Positions 9,400 to 20,460 of a stretch of DNA of 64,000 bases are shown in pieces. The notes beneath the pieces were generated by a model. The model was given only the letters and a program-made list of their open reading frames with translations. It did not search any database and was not told where the DNA came from. Position numbers and translations under genes: made by a program. Position 1 is the stretch's first letter. Each line of letters starts with the position of its first letter. This stretch comes from Bartonella massiliensis (GTDB lineage Bacteria > Pseudomonadota > Alphaproteobacteria > Rhizobiales > Rhizobiaceae), in assembly GCF_902150025.1 (NCBI RefSeq), contig NZ_CABFVS010000011.1:1-64000 (forward strand). Direction: 5' to 3'.

Positions 9400-9606
9400 A
9401 TTTGGTTCCATGTCACGGACTTGTTTTAAAGAGACATCTCTCAAAGCGCACCCAAGCTCCTTTTATGGTACCGACCATGAATGATATCACGATAAAGCTC
9501 CCTTAGAAATAATATAAAACCTATTGCACCCCACACTTTTACGCTTATGAAAGAGCAAGCCAGAACCATCATATACTTGTGCCAGCCGTTGAGTGTTGTT
9601 GCAAGA
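9400..9606 (-). pseudogene. Integrase remnant (internal fragment, minus strand)
   Basis: Read on the minus strand this segment gives broken pieces of the integrase N-terminal region: TQRLAQVYDGSGLLFHKRK, then after stops ALRDVSLKQVRD. These words correspond to the arm-binding domain of DUF4102-type phage integrases. It is cut off at about 9606 by the start of an oppositely oriented copy. Confidence 0.6.
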
Positions 9607-10065
9607 CATTGATTTATAATGATAATATAGCGTTATTCATATTGAATTAGACCCTCGAATAACGTAAGGTTCTAATCATTTCAAATCTGTTTACGTGGCA
9701 TCAATCAAAATCATTCCCTTGCTCGTCAAAAGCGGGATGAATGTGTGGATCAAATTTGTATAAGAAAGGACTAAAATGGCTCTTATGAATCGTCTTAATG
9801 CAAGATCTGTCGCAACATTGGGGGTTGGCAAATATAATGATGGTGCCCGCTTGTTGACCACTCCTTGGGCTTGTAAGACGATTTACGAAAAATCATTTTT
9901 AGTCCTTTCTTGTATAGTTTTTTATCCACGCTTTTAATGGGCAAGCGAAGGATTTTGGCTGATGCCACGTAAACAGATTTGAAATGAGAGAATCTTACGA
10001 TATTCGGGGCCCTCATTCAACATACAAAACAGTAAATTATTATTATAAATCAAATTGTTATATAT
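9607..10065. repeat. Head-to-head inverted pair of integrase 5' regions
   Basis: The left arm (about 9607-9868, plus orientation) and right arm (about 9870-10065, minus orientation) match each other as reverse complements over most of their length. Both contain the promoter-proximal words of the repeat, such as TTTGAAATGAGAGAATCTTA on the right and its imperfect complement on the left. Both arms also hold the integrase start region. The pair could form a long hairpin. Confidence 0.65.
9776..9937 (+). pseudogene. Truncated integrase start fused to inverted repeat (53-codon chimeric ORF)
   Basis: ATG 9776 is preceded by AAGGA at 9766-9770. The first 28 codons read as an integrase N terminus (MALMNRLNARSVATLG, then KYNDGARLL). 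At about 9868 the sequence passes into an oppositely oriented copy of the same 5' region, giving 25 unrelated codons and a stop at 9935. The chimeric product cannot be a recombinase. The upstream 170 bp (9607-9775) is the conserved 5' part of the dispersed repeat. Confidence 0.6.
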
Positions 10066-11063
10066 ATATCTATAGGTGTATAAAGCTCATGCGAAAAAGC
10101 AATTTTGTACGGTACGCATGAAAATGATCACTTTAGGTTGGGTGAAAGGAGGTTATGAGAAGACTCATTCAATGACGCTTTAAATTAATTAAAATGTTGT
10201 TTAAAAAGGATAAGGTGGAGAGTTTGGGGCTACTGTAGAAAAAAGTTTTATATTTTCATTTATAAATTACCTAAAAATAAGATAAGGAAACGAGACAAAA
10301 GAATTCTTCAGAAGTTTTTGGTAACAGGAAGGAAGATATTCTTTAATGCACTCATAATATGGTTAAGCTTTTACGAGTGGTTAAAATAATTTTAGAAATT
10401 AACAATTGGAGATGAGATATATGGGGAAATAGGATCATAAGAAACAAAGTTGCATGCCATTATTAAGACAGATCTAAAGTCTCTATATTTCGTTATTAAT
10501 ATATTGATAATACTTGACTATTTTTTGCAAGATCGTTTGAAAACTGTGAAAAAGTGATGTCGAGACGATATTGAATATGAGGTATGAATGCACTATAACC
10601 AATAAGAGGTGGATTATTTTACGAAAATACATGTATTGAATATATAACGTCGAGAAGCGATAGGGTATAGGGCTGTGAAATTTTTTGAGAGAGTACAAGG
10701 TGTATTTTCGATATTTTTCAGCAGATTGCTTGTGATATAAAGAGTATTGTTTATTTCTTAACAGAGTGGTGGTATATCTTTATCTTGTTTTGAGGTCCTA
10801 TTGCTTAAAGAAATCGTTTTTTATACAAAAACGAAATGAGTGGTATGAAATCAAACTTGCTATTTTTTAATGTGATTATTGAATAAAAAGTTCATATTTT
10901 TGTAACGACTAAAAGGTTACAATGAAACGTAAAAACTATTCTGATTGGTGTGAAAATATTTCGCTTATTGAGGGAATTAGGATAATTATACATAGTATCA
11001 AAGAGTTTTTGTTGGACTTTTCCGATGAAGAGAATCTTGTTAGAAACTAAAGAAGTGAGCTAA

Positions 11064-11573
11064 ATGAAGATGTTTGAGAAAACTGTTATTGCTGCGTCTG
11101 TAATGGTTCTGATTACAGCGGGGGCAGCATATGCACAAGCGCCAAGCCGTTTAAATCAATTTGAAGCGTGGGGAGCCTATTCTTATAAATCGCCAAAAAA
11201 TACGATTTGTTATGTGTTATCGGTTCCTTTGAAATCTCTTCCAACAACAGTTAATCATGGTGATAACTTTTTCTTAGTTACTAAGCGTTCTCAATCGCCT
11301 ATTTCGTTTGAACCTCAGTTTATGGCTGGTTATACGCTTCAAGAGGGGTCAAGAGTGACAGTAACCATTGGAGGTAAGGACTTTGATTTTTTCACGAAGG
11401 ATTCTTCAGCTTGGTTAGCGTCATCAGAGCTAGAAAAGCAGCTGGTTTCTGCTATGCGTGCTGGAAACAATATGACAGTAAAAGCGATATCAAGACGGGG
11501 AACGCATACCACCTATACTTATTCCTTAAAAGGGGTTACTGCTGCCTTAAATGCAGCTCAAAAGTGCCATTAA
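11064..11573 (+). CDS. IalB-family (invasion-associated locus B) periplasmic protein
   Basis: A 169-aa secreted protein. A signal peptide covers residues 1-25 (MKMFEK, a hydrophobic stretch, then AYA before QA). The mature part has the pattern of the IalB family (Pfam PF06776): a W-x-AY motif near the start, a cysteine at C49 (TICYVL), several beta-strand-rich segments and a second cysteine near the C terminus (C168), possibly a disulfide. The family is named for a Bartonella locus linked to erythrocyte entry, but most rhizobial members have no proven role, so virulence should not be assumed. A weak AGAAGTGAG ribosome-binding site precedes ATG 11064. It lies just upstream of rlmN in the same direction. 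Confidence 0.75.
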   Translation: MKMFEKTVIAASVMVLITAGAAYAQAPSRLNQFEAWGAYSYKSPKNTICYVLSVPLKSLPTTVNHGDNFFLVTKRSQSPISFEPQFMAGYTLQEGSRVTVTIGGKDFDFFTKDSSAWLASSELEKQLVSAMRAGNNMTVKAISRRGTHTTYTYSLKGVTAALNAAQKCH

Positions 11574-11615
11574 GATTTTGATAAATTTTAAAATAGTGAT
11601 GTGAATTGGAAAGCA

Positions 11616-12845
11616 ATGGCCATTTCTTATGACCTTAGACCAGTTGGTTCATGTTTTGCGCGAAAAACAGATAATGTGGTGGTAAAGGAGAGTTCTAAGC
11701 TCTCTTTAATTGGCTTATCGCAAGATGAAATGGTACAAGCTTTAAAGACAGTTGGTGTACCAGAACGTCAAACGCGTATGCGTGTACGTCAGCTTTGGCA
11801 TTGGCTTTATGTCCGTGGCGTTTCAAATTTTGATGAAATGCTGAATATTTCTAAAGTAATGCGGGAAACACTTGAACGTCATTTTTCCATTGCACGTCCA
11901 GAAATTGTTGGAGAACAGATATCAAAGGATGGCACACGTAAATGGCTTTTACGTTTTCCAGCGCGTGGGGCTGGCAGGCCTGTTGAAGTTGAAACGGTTT
12001 ATATCCCTGAAGAAGGACGTGGTACTTTATGTCTTTCATCGCAAGTGGGGTGTACGTTAACCTGTTCTTTTTGCCATACAGGAACGCAGATGCTTGTTCG
12101 CAATCTGACGGCGGAAGAAATTTTGGCACAATTATTGGTTGCGCGTGATTGTTTGGGTGATTTTCCTGATAAAAATACTCCTGATGGAGCAATTGTTCCC
12201 GTTGAAGGACGCAAAATTACCAATATTGTTATGATGGGAATGGGAGAACCTCTTTATAATTTTGAAGCAGTCAAAAAAGCTTTGTTGATTGCTTCTGATG
12301 GCGATGGTCTTTCTTTATCAAAACGTCGAATTACGCTTTCAACCAGTGGAGTTGTTCCTGGAATTATCCGAACAGGGGAAGAAATTGGTGTGATGTTAGC
12401 AATTTCACTCCACGCCGTACACGATACACTGAGGGATATGCTTGTTCCTATCAATAAAAAATATCCGCTGGCTCTGCTCATGGATGCTTGCCGTAATTAT
12501 CCTGGTCTGTCCAATGCAAAACGAATCACTTTTGAATATGTGATGCTGAAGGATATCAATGATAGTTTAGATGATGCTAAACGATTGATTCAATTATTGA
12601 AAGGGATTCCTGCTAAGATCAATTTAATTCCTTTTAATCCGTGGCCAGGGAGTAATTATCAATGTTCTGATTGGGAGCAAATCGAGCATTTTGCTGATAT
12701 TGTTAATCAAGCAGGTTATGCTTCTCCTATTCGTATGCCGCGTGGGCGCGATATTTTAGCTGCATGTGGACAGCTTAAATCAGCTTCAGAGCGTTTACGG
12801 AAATCTGAACGCTTGAAACTTGAAAATGCCATTGGTCATTCGTGA
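11616..12845 (+). CDS. rlmN: Dual-specificity rRNA/tRNA adenine-C2 methyltransferase RlmN
   Basis: Radical-SAM enzyme that methylates A2503 of 23S rRNA and A37 of some tRNAs. The cluster-binding motif C-x3-C-x2-C is at C146, C150 and C153. The methyl-carrying cysteine is in the ACGQL word near the C terminus (C384). The GEPLYN word and the MPRGRDI region are also typical. Length is 409 aa from ATG 11616, which has GGAAAG just upstream. A GTG at 11601 would add five residues. It lies behind the IalB-like gene with a short spacer, so the two may be cotranscribed. Confidence 0.95.
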   Translation: MAISYDLRPVGSCFARKTDNVVVKESSKLSLIGLSQDEMVQALKTVGVPERQTRMRVRQLWHWLYVRGVSNFDEMLNISKVMRETLERHFSIARPEIVGEQISKDGTRKWLLRFPARGAGRPVEVETVYIPEEGRGTLCLSSQVGCTLTCSFCHTGTQMLVRNLTAEEILAQLLVARDCLGDFPDKNTPDGAIVPVEGRKITNIVMMGMGEPLYNFEAVKKALLIASDGDGLSLSKRRITLSTSGVVPGIIRTGEEIGVMLAISLHAVHDTLRDMLVPINKKYPLALLMDACRNYPGLSNAKRITFEYVMLKDINDSLDDAKRLIQLLKGIPAKINLIPFNPWPGSNYQCSDWEQIEHFADIVNQAGYASPIRMPRGRDILAACGQLKSASERLRKSERLKLENAIGHS

Positions 12846-13632
12846 ACGTAATTTTTAGCGCTATAGCTGATATAAAGCCTGTGCTTTTGTCTATAAATCA
12901 ATTCAAAATCTCATGTGATAGTATGTGTGAAATAAAAATGAATCAGAGTAAGATGAATAGTTCTAGCTTTTATAGGTTCAATAGGGGAAAAAATATTACA
13001 TAAAGTCTGTTTTCGCAATTGCTGAAATAAAAAAAAGAGCCTAATTTAGAGGAAAGTCTCAAGGGCGACACATTTCTACTTCGCTGCTACACTCTTTACT
13101 TCGTTTTTATAACTTTTAAAAACATCTGTGGTCATATATTTTAAAGAGTGGAAATGTACATTGTGCCTCATGCTTTCGTTTATTGCATTCTTTAATAAGA
13201 CAACGACTCCCCCATAAAACAGGGTGTCTAAAATATAAATGCCATTGTGCTGTCCATTGACATATTTTTTAAAAGTATTTCTTAATATATTTATTTCGTG
13301 ACAATGCCTATAAGGTGTAAAAAGCCTCTGTGAAGTGTAGGGTACTTCTGCATCTTTACATTTAAAAGAGATTTAAGTTGTTAGAGCCGTTCTATTTTTT
13401 ATACACGAATGTTGTAGCAGCTTTTGGTGTTTAAAACGGTTCATAAGAGCTATTCTTTTTTAGTCGTTTTTATCCATATGATAATTCCATTTCTTCTTAT
13501 GATGTACGCGTTTTTTGTGATGTACAAGGGGAAACACTTGTTTTAATTCAACTAAACAGATTTGAAATGAGAAAGTTTCGCTATGTTTAGAGTTTTCATT
13601 TAAATTAAAGATTATGAATTACACCTTATAAA
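12846..13632. other. Intergenic region with decayed repeat
   Basis: No intact gene. From about 13040 to 13632 the sequence aligns by eye with other copies of the integrase-derived repeat, for example through ATTCTTTAATA and CATAAAACAG words, but it is strongly degenerate. Confidence 0.45.
13040..13632 (-). pseudogene. Degenerate integrase-derived repeat (minus orientation)
   Basis: On the minus strand the 5' end contains the shared words TCTCATTTCAAATCTGTTTA and, at 13430-13470, a start-like segment reading MNRFKHQKLLQHS, which resembles the MNRLNARSVATLG start of better copies. Beyond that the frame is lost. It abuts the end of the LysE-family gene. Confidence 0.4.
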
Positions 13633-14274
13633 TCAATTTCTTGTAACGATAAGAAGATGAAGGGCAAAGCTGGTAAAAATACCTGCAATAAGCCAATCGA
13701 GAAAGCGAAGATAAAGAGGATTTTGTTTAAGGGTTTTGGTAAGTTTATGCGCTGTAAAAACAACTAAAATTGTAATGGGGAAAGAAATAGGAATATAAGA
13801 GAGTCCTAAAAAGAGTAACTTTTGTGTTGCCATAGGATCATTCGCATCGATAAATTGTGGTAAGAATGTTGCGTTAAAGAGTATAACTTTAGGATTGAGA
13901 AGATTAATTCCAATACCAGCAAGATAGTTACGTTTAAAACTGTGAGATTTAGAAGCTGTTTGTTCATAGAAAAACGTCGATTTTCTCCGTAATGCTTGGA
14001 AGGAAAACCATAAGAGATAAAAGGCGCCAACAATTTTCAGAAGAACAAAAGTGTGTGGAGCTGCAAAAATAAGCGCTGATAAGCCAAGAGCTACAGCGGT
14101 AACTTGAATGGCAAAACCTGTTGCACTTCCCAAGGTGCACATAATTCCAGCTTTTTTGCCTTGTGTAATGGTTCGTCCGACAGAAAGCATCATGTCAGGT
14201 CCTGGAATAAGTGCTAAAATCAGCGATGCTAAAGCAAATTGTGCAATAATAGACCACTCCGGTAGAAATGACAC
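13633..14274 (-). CDS. LysE/RhtB-family amino-acid exporter
   Basis: A 213-aa inner-membrane protein with about six hydrophobic segments. The family signature PGPDMM lies at about residues 24-29 and a conserved NPKVILFN word at about 126-133. Members export amino acids or homoserine derivatives; the substrate cannot be read from sequence. It starts at GTG 14274, supported by AGGAG 6 nt upstream on the minus strand. It is divergent from argG and monocistronic. Its stop is next to a decayed integrase repeat. Confidence 0.85.
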   Translation of the reverse strand: MSFLPEWSIIAQFALASLILALIPGPDMMLSVGRTITQGKKAGIMCTLGSATGFAIQVTAVALGLSALIFAAPHTFVLLKIVGAFYLLWFSFQALRRKSTFFYEQTASKSHSFKRNYLAGIGINLLNPKVILFNATFLPQFIDANDPMATQKLLFLGLSYIPISFPITILVVFTAHKLTKTLKQNPLYLRFLDWLIAGIFTSFALHLLIVTRN

Positions 14275-14448
14275 GTAAATCTCCTCTTATTTTTAAGTAG
14301 TGTTCACACTATTTACAGTCCGAAGCGCCTTTATTGACACTTTTTGAGTCTTTTTAATGTTGCTTAAAGAAAATTTATTCTTATACTTTTTACGTTGTTT
14401 TGATTTTTTGGAAGAAATAAAAAAGAACAGCTCATATAGAACTTTAAA

Positions 14449-15684
14449 ATGAAAAAATGGCAAAATATTAGAAAAGTTGTTTTGGCGTATTCAGGGGGAT
14501 TAGATACGTCAATTATTCTCAAATGGTTGCAAAGTACACTAGGTGTTGAAGTTGTGACCTTTACGGCAGATTTGGGACAGGGGGAAGAACTAGAACGTGC
14601 GCGTCGTAAAGCTGAAATGCTAGGTGTTAAGGAAATCTATATTGAAGATTTGCGTGAAGAGTTTGTGCGTGATTTTGTCTTTCCGATGTTTCGAGGCAAT
14701 ACCGTTTATGAGGGGGCTTATCTTTTAGGAACATCAATTGCACGTCCACTTATTTCAAAACGTTTGATTGAAATAGCTAAAGAAACAGGGGCAGATGCAA
14801 TTGCTCATGGAGCAACGGGTAAAGGTAATGATCAAGTACGCTTTGAGCTTTCTGCTTATGCTCTTAATCCTGATATAACGATTATTGCTCCATGGCGTGA
14901 TTGGGATTTTAAGAGTCGGACAGATCTGTTTGAATTTGCTCGTACACATCAAATTCCTATAGAAAAGGATAAGCAAGACGAACCACCTTTTTCAGTGGAT
15001 GCAAATTTATTGCATTCTTCATCAGAAGGAAAGATTTTAGAAAATCCGGCACTTCCTGCTCCGGAATATATCCATATGCGCACTCTTTCACCGGAAGATG
15101 CTCCTGATCAAGCAACGAGAATCACTCTTGGCTTTAAAAAAGGCGATGCGGTTTCAATCAATGGGAAAAATTTATCTCCTGCAACTTTACTTGCAGAGTT
15201 AAATAGTTATGGACGCAATAATGGTATTGGTCGATTAGATTTAGTAGAAAATCGCTTTGTAGGTATGAAATCGCGGGGTATTTATGAAACACCAGGAGGA
15301 ACCATCCTTTTAACGGCTCACAGAGCGATAGAATCTTTAACGCTAGATCGTGGTGCAACGCATTTGAAAGATGAATTGATGCCACGTTATGCAGAACTCA
15401 TTTATTATGGTTTTTGGTTTTCACCTGAACGCAAGATGTTGCAGGCAGCGATTGATTTATCTCAAGAACATGTTGAAGGTGAAGTCACATTAAAGCTCTA
15501 TAAAGGGAATGTGATTGTGGAAGGGCGCCAAAGTCAAAAGTCACTTTATTCGAGTGAGTTGGTGACTTTCGAGAATGATCAAGGTGCTTATGATCAAAGA
15601 GATGCAACGGGTTTTATTAAATTAAATGCTCTGCGTCTGCGTACATTAGCCATGCGTCATAAAGGTGATAAAGAAAAGAAATAG
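14449..15684 (+). CDS. argG: Argininosuccinate synthase
   Basis: Joins citrulline and aspartate with ATP to give argininosuccinate, the penultimate step of arginine synthesis. The PP-loop AYSGGLDTS is at residues 13-21 and the GATGKGND substrate/ATP word at 121-128. Length 411 aa is normal for the family. The start ATG 14449 lies close before the PP-loop, as expected. It stands alone, and a TTGACA-like hexamer at about 14335 may belong to its promoter. The rest of the arginine pathway is not in the window. Confidence 0.96.
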   Translation: MKKWQNIRKVVLAYSGGLDTSIILKWLQSTLGVEVVTFTADLGQGEELERARRKAEMLGVKEIYIEDLREEFVRDFVFPMFRGNTVYEGAYLLGTSIARPLISKRLIEIAKETGADAIAHGATGKGNDQVRFELSAYALNPDITIIAPWRDWDFKSRTDLFEFARTHQIPIEKDKQDEPPFSVDANLLHSSSEGKILENPALPAPEYIHMRTLSPEDAPDQATRITLGFKKGDAVSINGKNLSPATLLAELNSYGRNNGIGRLDLVENRFVGMKSRGIYETPGGTILLTAHRAIESLTLDRGATHLKDELMPRYAELIYYGFWFSPERKMLQAAIDLSQEHVEGEVTLKLYKGNVIVEGRQSQKSLYSSELVTFENDQGAYDQRDATGFIKLNALRLRTLAMRHKGDKEKK

Positions 15685-16302
15685 GAAGTTACTTTGACAA
15701 GTATAGTATAGATCAGTGTTTTTGTATAAAATGCTTCCTTTAAGTATTTTTATCTGTTTTTTTGCAGTTTTTTCATTCAGTCTTAGAGGTTTCGTTTTTA
15801 TGCTTTATCACATTGATTTATAACGATTATTTAGCGTTAATTCTATTGAATTAGAACTTTGAATACCGTAAGATTTTTTCATTTCAAATGTCTCTCATGT
15901 TGAATCAAATAAAATCATTTGCTTATACATCACAAGCGGGGTTGAAGGGAGGGGGAAACTGTCCAATAAAAGTGCTACATTTCAAGTGCCAAGGGGGCAA
16001 CATTTTAGAGCTGGCAAAGTGCGTGATGATGCCGGCTTGCTGATCAACATAACATAATCAGTGATTTTCGTCATAAGAGCAATAAAGGCTTTTATAATCA
16101 AAAATGAGATAATTTTTGCTTTATAATATCGAATATTTTTTTATTTTTATCAGAATGAAATATGTTTACAGCAAGGAAAGTTTTTATATTGTGACTTAAG
16201 AATATAAAGAAATTTTCATCTTTTTGCTTGCTATTCTTGACGAATAAATTCAAGAACCATACACCCTATTTTTAAAGAGTATAATTTTTAGGATAAATAA
16301 TC
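15685..16302. other. Intergenic region with an integrase-derived repeat
   Basis: Contains one repeat copy at about 15808-16060. The remainder is AT-rich. A TATAAT at 16280-16285 and AGGA at 16290-16293 probably serve lysS. Confidence 0.45.
15808..16060 (+). pseudogene. Integrase-derived repeat, 5' region and broken start
   Basis: Plus-oriented copy: the 5' untranslated part (ATTGATTTATAA at its start, then the TTCATTTCAAAT word) is followed by a broken coding start with the words KCQGGN and DDAGLL in different frames. It ends abruptly at about 16060. Confidence 0.5.
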
Positions 16303-17964
16303 ATGCATGATCCGTTTGATACCCTTAGCCTTACGTCTGAATTAAAAGACACGGCTGCTCAATCGAGAGCTTGGCCATTTGAAGAAGCTCGTAAGATTAT
16401 CAAACGGTATGAAAAGGTGGGTTATCCAGAAAATGTAATATTTGAAACCGGTTATGGACCTTCTGGTTTACCGCATATTGGCACCTTTGGGGAGGTTGCA
16501 CGCACAACCATGGTGCGTCATGCATTTCATGTTCTCACGGAAAATAAAGTCAAAACAAAATTGCTTTGTTTTTCTGACGATATGGATGGTTTGCGCAAGG
16601 TTCCTGAGAATGTGCCTGATCGTGAGAAGATGGAGCGTTATCTTGGTCAACCGTTGAGCCGTGTACCTGATCCTTTTGGAGATGATTATCCTTCTTTTGG
16701 AGCGGCGAATAATGTGCGTTTACGGACTTTTCTTGATCGTTTTGGTTTTGATTATGAATTTGCAAGTGCTACGGATTATTACAATTCCGGTCGTTTTGAT
16801 GAAACACTTTTAAAAATCCTTGCCTGTTATGACAAGGTTATGGCGATTGTTTTACCAACATTGGGTGAAGAACGACAAGCAACCTATTCACTCTTTTTAC
16901 CGATTTCTCCTTTTTCTGGAAAAGTATTACAGGTACCAATGATTGCGCGGAATGTTGAAAAAGGAACGGTTACTTATATCGAGCCTGAAACAGGCGAAAT
17001 CATAGAGACAGAGGTTACAGGGGGCAAGGTCAAATGTCAGTGGAAGGTCGATTGGGCTATGCGTTGGACAGCGCTTGGCATTGATTATGAAATGGCAGGA
17101 AAAGACCTTATTGATTCCACAAATCTTTCTTCTAAAATTTGTAAAGTGTTAGGTGGGAAACCTCCAGAAGGATTTAACTATGAGCTCTTTTTAGATGAAA
17201 AGGGGCAGAAAATTTCCAAATCCAAGGGAAATGGTTTAACGATTGATGAATGGCTTACTTATGCCCCGACAGAGAGTTTAGGGCTTTATATGTTTTCAAA
17301 GCCTAAAACAGCCAAACGGCTTTATTTTGATGTTATTCCCAAAGCCGTGGATGAGTATTATGCACATCTTTCAGCCTATGGTCGTCAAAGTTGGCAAGAG
17401 CGGCTTAATAATCCTGTATGGCATATTCATAATGGTTCTCCACCGAAGGTTGATTTACCTGTATCTTTTGCCATGCTTTTAAATTTGGTAAGTGCTTCAA
17501 ATGCAGAGAATGCAGAGGTTTTATGGGGGTTTATTTCTCGTTATGCTCAAGGAGCCAATGCACGAACTTATCCAGAACTGGATCAATTGGTGCAGTTTGC
17601 CATTAAATATTTTGATGCCTTTGTTAAACCCAACAAGAAATTTCGTCTACCGGATGACAGCGAACGTGCAACATTAGCACAAATTGATGAAAAGTTAGCT
17701 AATTTGCCTGAAACTTTTGATGGCAACATATTGCAAAATACGCTTCTTGATGTTGCACGGTTAACGGAACGCTATCAAGATCATAGCAAAAAAAGTCCTG
17801 AAGGGGGACCTGGTGTTTCCAATGTCTTTTTCCAAATGTTGTATGAAGTTCTTTTAGGACAAGAGCGAGGTCCTCGATGGGGATCATTTATAGCGCTTTA
17901 TGGAATTGATGAAATGCGTGCATTGATTGCTGAAGCGCTTGCACGGCAGCATATGGAGGAATAA
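16303..17964 (+). CDS. lysS: Class I lysyl-tRNA synthetase
   Basis: Charges tRNA-Lys. This is the class I form found in archaea and many alphaproteobacteria, unlike the class II enzyme of most bacteria. The HIGT version of the HIGH motif is at residues 58-61 and KISKS at 303-307; length is 553 aa. The C-terminal half has the helical anticodon-binding region of this family. ATG 16303 has AGGA about 10 nt upstream and a TATAAT 18 nt before it. Its stop overlaps the prfC start by one base (TAATG), indicating translational coupling. Confidence 0.95.
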   Translation: MHDPFDTLSLTSELKDTAAQSRAWPFEEARKIIKRYEKVGYPENVIFETGYGPSGLPHIGTFGEVARTTMVRHAFHVLTENKVKTKLLCFSDDMDGLRKVPENVPDREKMERYLGQPLSRVPDPFGDDYPSFGAANNVRLRTFLDRFGFDYEFASATDYYNSGRFDETLLKILACYDKVMAIVLPTLGEERQATYSLFLPISPFSGKVLQVPMIARNVEKGTVTYIEPETGEIIETEVTGGKVKCQWKVDWAMRWTALGIDYEMAGKDLIDSTNLSSKICKVLGGKPPEGFNYELFLDEKGQKISKSKGNGLTIDEWLTYAPTESLGLYMFSKPKTAKRLYFDVIPKAVDEYYAHLSAYGRQSWQERLNNPVWHIHNGSPPKVDLPVSFAMLLNLVSASNAENAEVLWGFISRYAQGANARTYPELDQLVQFAIKYFDAFVKPNKKFRLPDDSERATLAQIDEKLANLPETFDGNILQNTLLDVARLTERYQDHSKKSPEGGPGVSNVFFQMLYEVLLGQERGPRWGSFIALYGIDEMRALIAEALARQHMEE

Positions 17965-19538
17965 TGGAACGAAGAGTGCAAGAAGTAAAGCGACGCCGTA
18001 CATTTGCAATTATTGCTCACCCAGATGCTGGAAAAACAACATTGACAGAAAAGCTGTTATTGTTTGGTGGTGCTATTCAACTTGCAGGAGAGGTAAAAGC
18101 TAAAAAAGATCGTATTCAAACTCGTTCTGATTGGATGAATATTGAGCGTGATCGTGGTATTTCTGTTGTGACTTCGGTGATGACGTTTGAATATGAAAAT
18201 CATATTTTTAATCTCCTAGATACTCCAGGCCATGAAGATTTTGCAGACGATACCTATCGCACGCTTACAGCTGTTGATAGTGCTGTTATGGTCTTGGATG
18301 GGGCCCGCGGGATTGAGCCTAGAACACTAAAATTGTTTGAAGTATGTCGGATGCGGGATATTCCTATTGTTACTTTTATCAATAAAATGGATCGTGAGGC
18401 GCGTGATCCACTAGAGCTTTTAGACGAAATTGAAGAAAAGCTAGCGCTTGATGCCGCGCCCATAACATGGCCCATTGGGATGGGTAAAGATTTTGTTGGC
18501 ACCTATGATCTTCATCATAATCGCTTTCGCCAAAAAGATGATGAAATCACACAGCAGGTTGTTTCAGACCCCAGTGAAATTGTCCATTTACTTCCAGAGT
18601 ATCAACATTCAACTTTTATTGAAGGGGTAGAAATCGCTCGAAATGCTTGCAAAAACTTTGATCTTCAAGCTTTCCATGAAGGTCATATGACTCCAGTTTA
18701 TTTTGGTTCGGCTTTACGAAATTTTGGTGTTCGTGATTTGATCAATGCACTCATTGATTTTGGTCAAAGTCCTCGAGATCAAAGTGCAGATCAGCGCGAT
18801 ATCATAGCAACTGAACCTAAAATGACGGGATTTGTTTTTAAAATTCAAGCCAATATGGATCCTAATCATCGTGACCGTATTGCATTTTTTCGGGTATGTT
18901 CGGGAACACTTGAACGTGGTATGAAAACAAAGTTGGTTCGAACAGGAAAACCGATGACACTTTCGGCGCCGCAATTTTTCTTTGCGCGTTCACGCCAAAT
19001 TGCTGATCAAGCTTATGCGGGTGATATCGTGGGAATCCCTAATCATGGAACGTTACGTATTGGTGATACTTTGACAGAAGGAGAAGACATCTTCTTCAAG
19101 GGCGTACCCAATTTTGCACCAGAGATTTTGCGTCGTGTTTGTTTGGGCGATCCAATGAAAGCAAAAAAGCTCAAAGAAGCTTTGCAACAAATGGCTGAAG
19201 AAGGGGTTGTACAATTATTTGTTCCTGATGATGGATCACCTTCTCTCATTGGGGTTATTGGTGCTTTGCAAATTGATGTTTTAAAAGAACGATTAAAAAT
19301 AGAGTATTCTTTACCGGTGAATTTTGAATCGGCGCGCTTTAATTTATGCCGTTGGATTTCAGCGCAGAGCAAAGATGAATTGCAAAAGTTTCTAAGCAAT
19401 CATCGTTCTGCTACTGCGTATGATTTAGAAGGTGATCCAGTTTTTTTAGCGGAGAACCATTTTTCATTGAATTATGAGGCAGAAAGAGCCCCTAAAATAA
19501 AATTTTCTGCTGTTAAAGATTATCAAGTACGCTCTTAA
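17964..19538 (+). CDS. prfC: Peptide chain release factor 3
   Basis: GTPase that removes RF1/RF2 from the ribosome after termination. The G1 motif AHPDAGKTT is at 18-26, G3 DTPGH at 86-90 and G4 NKMD at 140-143. Length 524 aa matches the family (about 529). The switch I region with DRGISV is intact. It is coupled to lysS through the overlapping TAATG. Confidence 0.96.
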   Translation: MERRVQEVKRRRTFAIIAHPDAGKTTLTEKLLLFGGAIQLAGEVKAKKDRIQTRSDWMNIERDRGISVVTSVMTFEYENHIFNLLDTPGHEDFADDTYRTLTAVDSAVMVLDGARGIEPRTLKLFEVCRMRDIPIVTFINKMDREARDPLELLDEIEEKLALDAAPITWPIGMGKDFVGTYDLHHNRFRQKDDEITQQVVSDPSEIVHLLPEYQHSTFIEGVEIARNACKNFDLQAFHEGHMTPVYFGSALRNFGVRDLINALIDFGQSPRDQSADQRDIIATEPKMTGFVFKIQANMDPNHRDRIAFFRVCSGTLERGMKTKLVRTGKPMTLSAPQFFFARSRQIADQAYAGDIVGIPNHGTLRIGDTLTEGEDIFFKGVPNFAPEILRRVCLGDPMKAKKLKEALQQMAEEGVVQLFVPDDGSPSLIGVIGALQIDVLKERLKIEYSLPVNFESARFNLCRWISAQSKDELQKFLSNHRSATAYDLEGDPVFLAENHFSLNYEAERAPKIKFSAVKDYQVRS

Positions 19539-19559
19539 AATAGAAAAATATTTTATACA

Positions 19560-19830
19560 ATAATTTTTATTTATAATGATAATTTATCACCTTTACATGG
19601 GATGTAAGAATCTAAATATTGTGAAATTTTTTCATTTCAAAGTTTTTATATTAAAACAATAAAAGTCATTTGTTGGCAATACTGATGAATAGGATTGGTG
19701 TGTGTAAAAAAACACTTGAAAAAAGAAATAAAATGCCTCTTATAACCCTTCTCTATGCCTAAGAGCTTTTTAAATAAACAATAGTGCCGGCTTGCAGCTT
19801 TCTAATAAAAAATGGTGGGGTGCGATGAAT
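19560..19830 (+). pseudogene. Degenerate integrase-derived repeat (plus orientation)
   Basis: Holds the 5' words (TTATAATGATAA, TTTTTTCATTTCAAA) and a start-like ATGCCTCTTATAACCCTTCT at about 19733. The coding frame is lost within about 10 codons. Confidence 0.45.
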
Positions 19831-19899
19831 CTTGTCTCATACATGAAAGATTTTACGGTTTGCTATGCATTATATTATTTACGAGGTAGTATTTACGCA

Positions 19900-20460
19900 A
19901 TGGGCTCGCGTACATAAGAGATGCCTCTTTAAAAAGCGTTTAATTTCGCAACAGAGTAATATGTTGTTTTAAGCATTCTATTTAAATAGAAGATCGCTTA
20001 TTGTCTCACGTTTTTGTTTCTCACGTTCTTTAATAGGATTATGCCTCTCACATAAAACAGAGCACTATCGGATTGCACATTCACGTGCTTTTTTAAAAAG
20101 AAATATTTCTCAAGGTACCCAAGTTCATTTTGCGACGGCGCTCGTGAAGGGTATAGCGATAAATCTATTGAGCACGCCCGTCTTTACACGTCATAAAAAA
20201 AGCAAGCCAGCATCATCATACACTTACACCAGTTCTAAAATGTTACGGACCAACTCTTGGTACTTCTCAAAGATTCATGAAAAGCCACGCCTTTCTTGTA
20301 CAGCTTCACTCTACACACTGATCTTGCTTGTAATGTGCAAGGGGATGGTTTTGATTATTTCAATATACATAGATTTTAAATAAAAGAATCTTATGGTATT
20401 CAAGGTTATAATTCAAGTTGAATAGCGATAGGTTATTATTATAAATCAATAGCTTTTCTA
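19900..20460 (-). pseudogene. Integrase pseudogene, N-terminal third (minus strand)
   Basis: One of the most readable copies. On the minus strand, 20097-20155 encodes YTLHERRRKMNLGTLRNISF before a stop. In another frame, 20003-20040 encodes NPIKEREKQKRE. Both are words of DUF4102-type tyrosine integrases, where the family has HGRRREMGLG and GKDPIKERE. Upstream on the minus strand lie the remains of the D-x-A-G-L-L segment (about 20205) and the conserved 5' region up to about 20460. Stops and frameshifts rule out function. The catalytic domain is absent. Confidence 0.7.

Larger units (their letters stand above)
7950..11063. other. Long gene-poor region with integrase remnants
   Basis: About 3.1 kb with no intact gene apart from the possible small ORF at 8064. 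From 8170 to 9400 I see only AT-rich sequence, plus an imperfect hairpin at 8898-8921 around a run of A residues. From 9400 to 10065 there are three segments of the integrase-derived repeat. A 7-bp inverted repeat lies at 10087-10121. From 10130 to 11060 nothing is recognised until the leader of the IalB-like gene. Confidence 0.5.

Noticed and set aside
9795-10016. 73-codon minus-strand frame
   Set aside because: It lies inside the inverted integrase-derived repeat and joins two opposed copies; no family resemblance beyond the integrase start.
10087-10121. 7-bp inverted repeat with 21-nt loop considered as RNA gene or terminator
   Set aside because: No T run, no tRNA-like arms, and no neighbouring gene end.
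20144-20383. 79-codon plus-strand frame
   Set aside because: Antisense to an integrase pseudogene; no ribosome-binding site.
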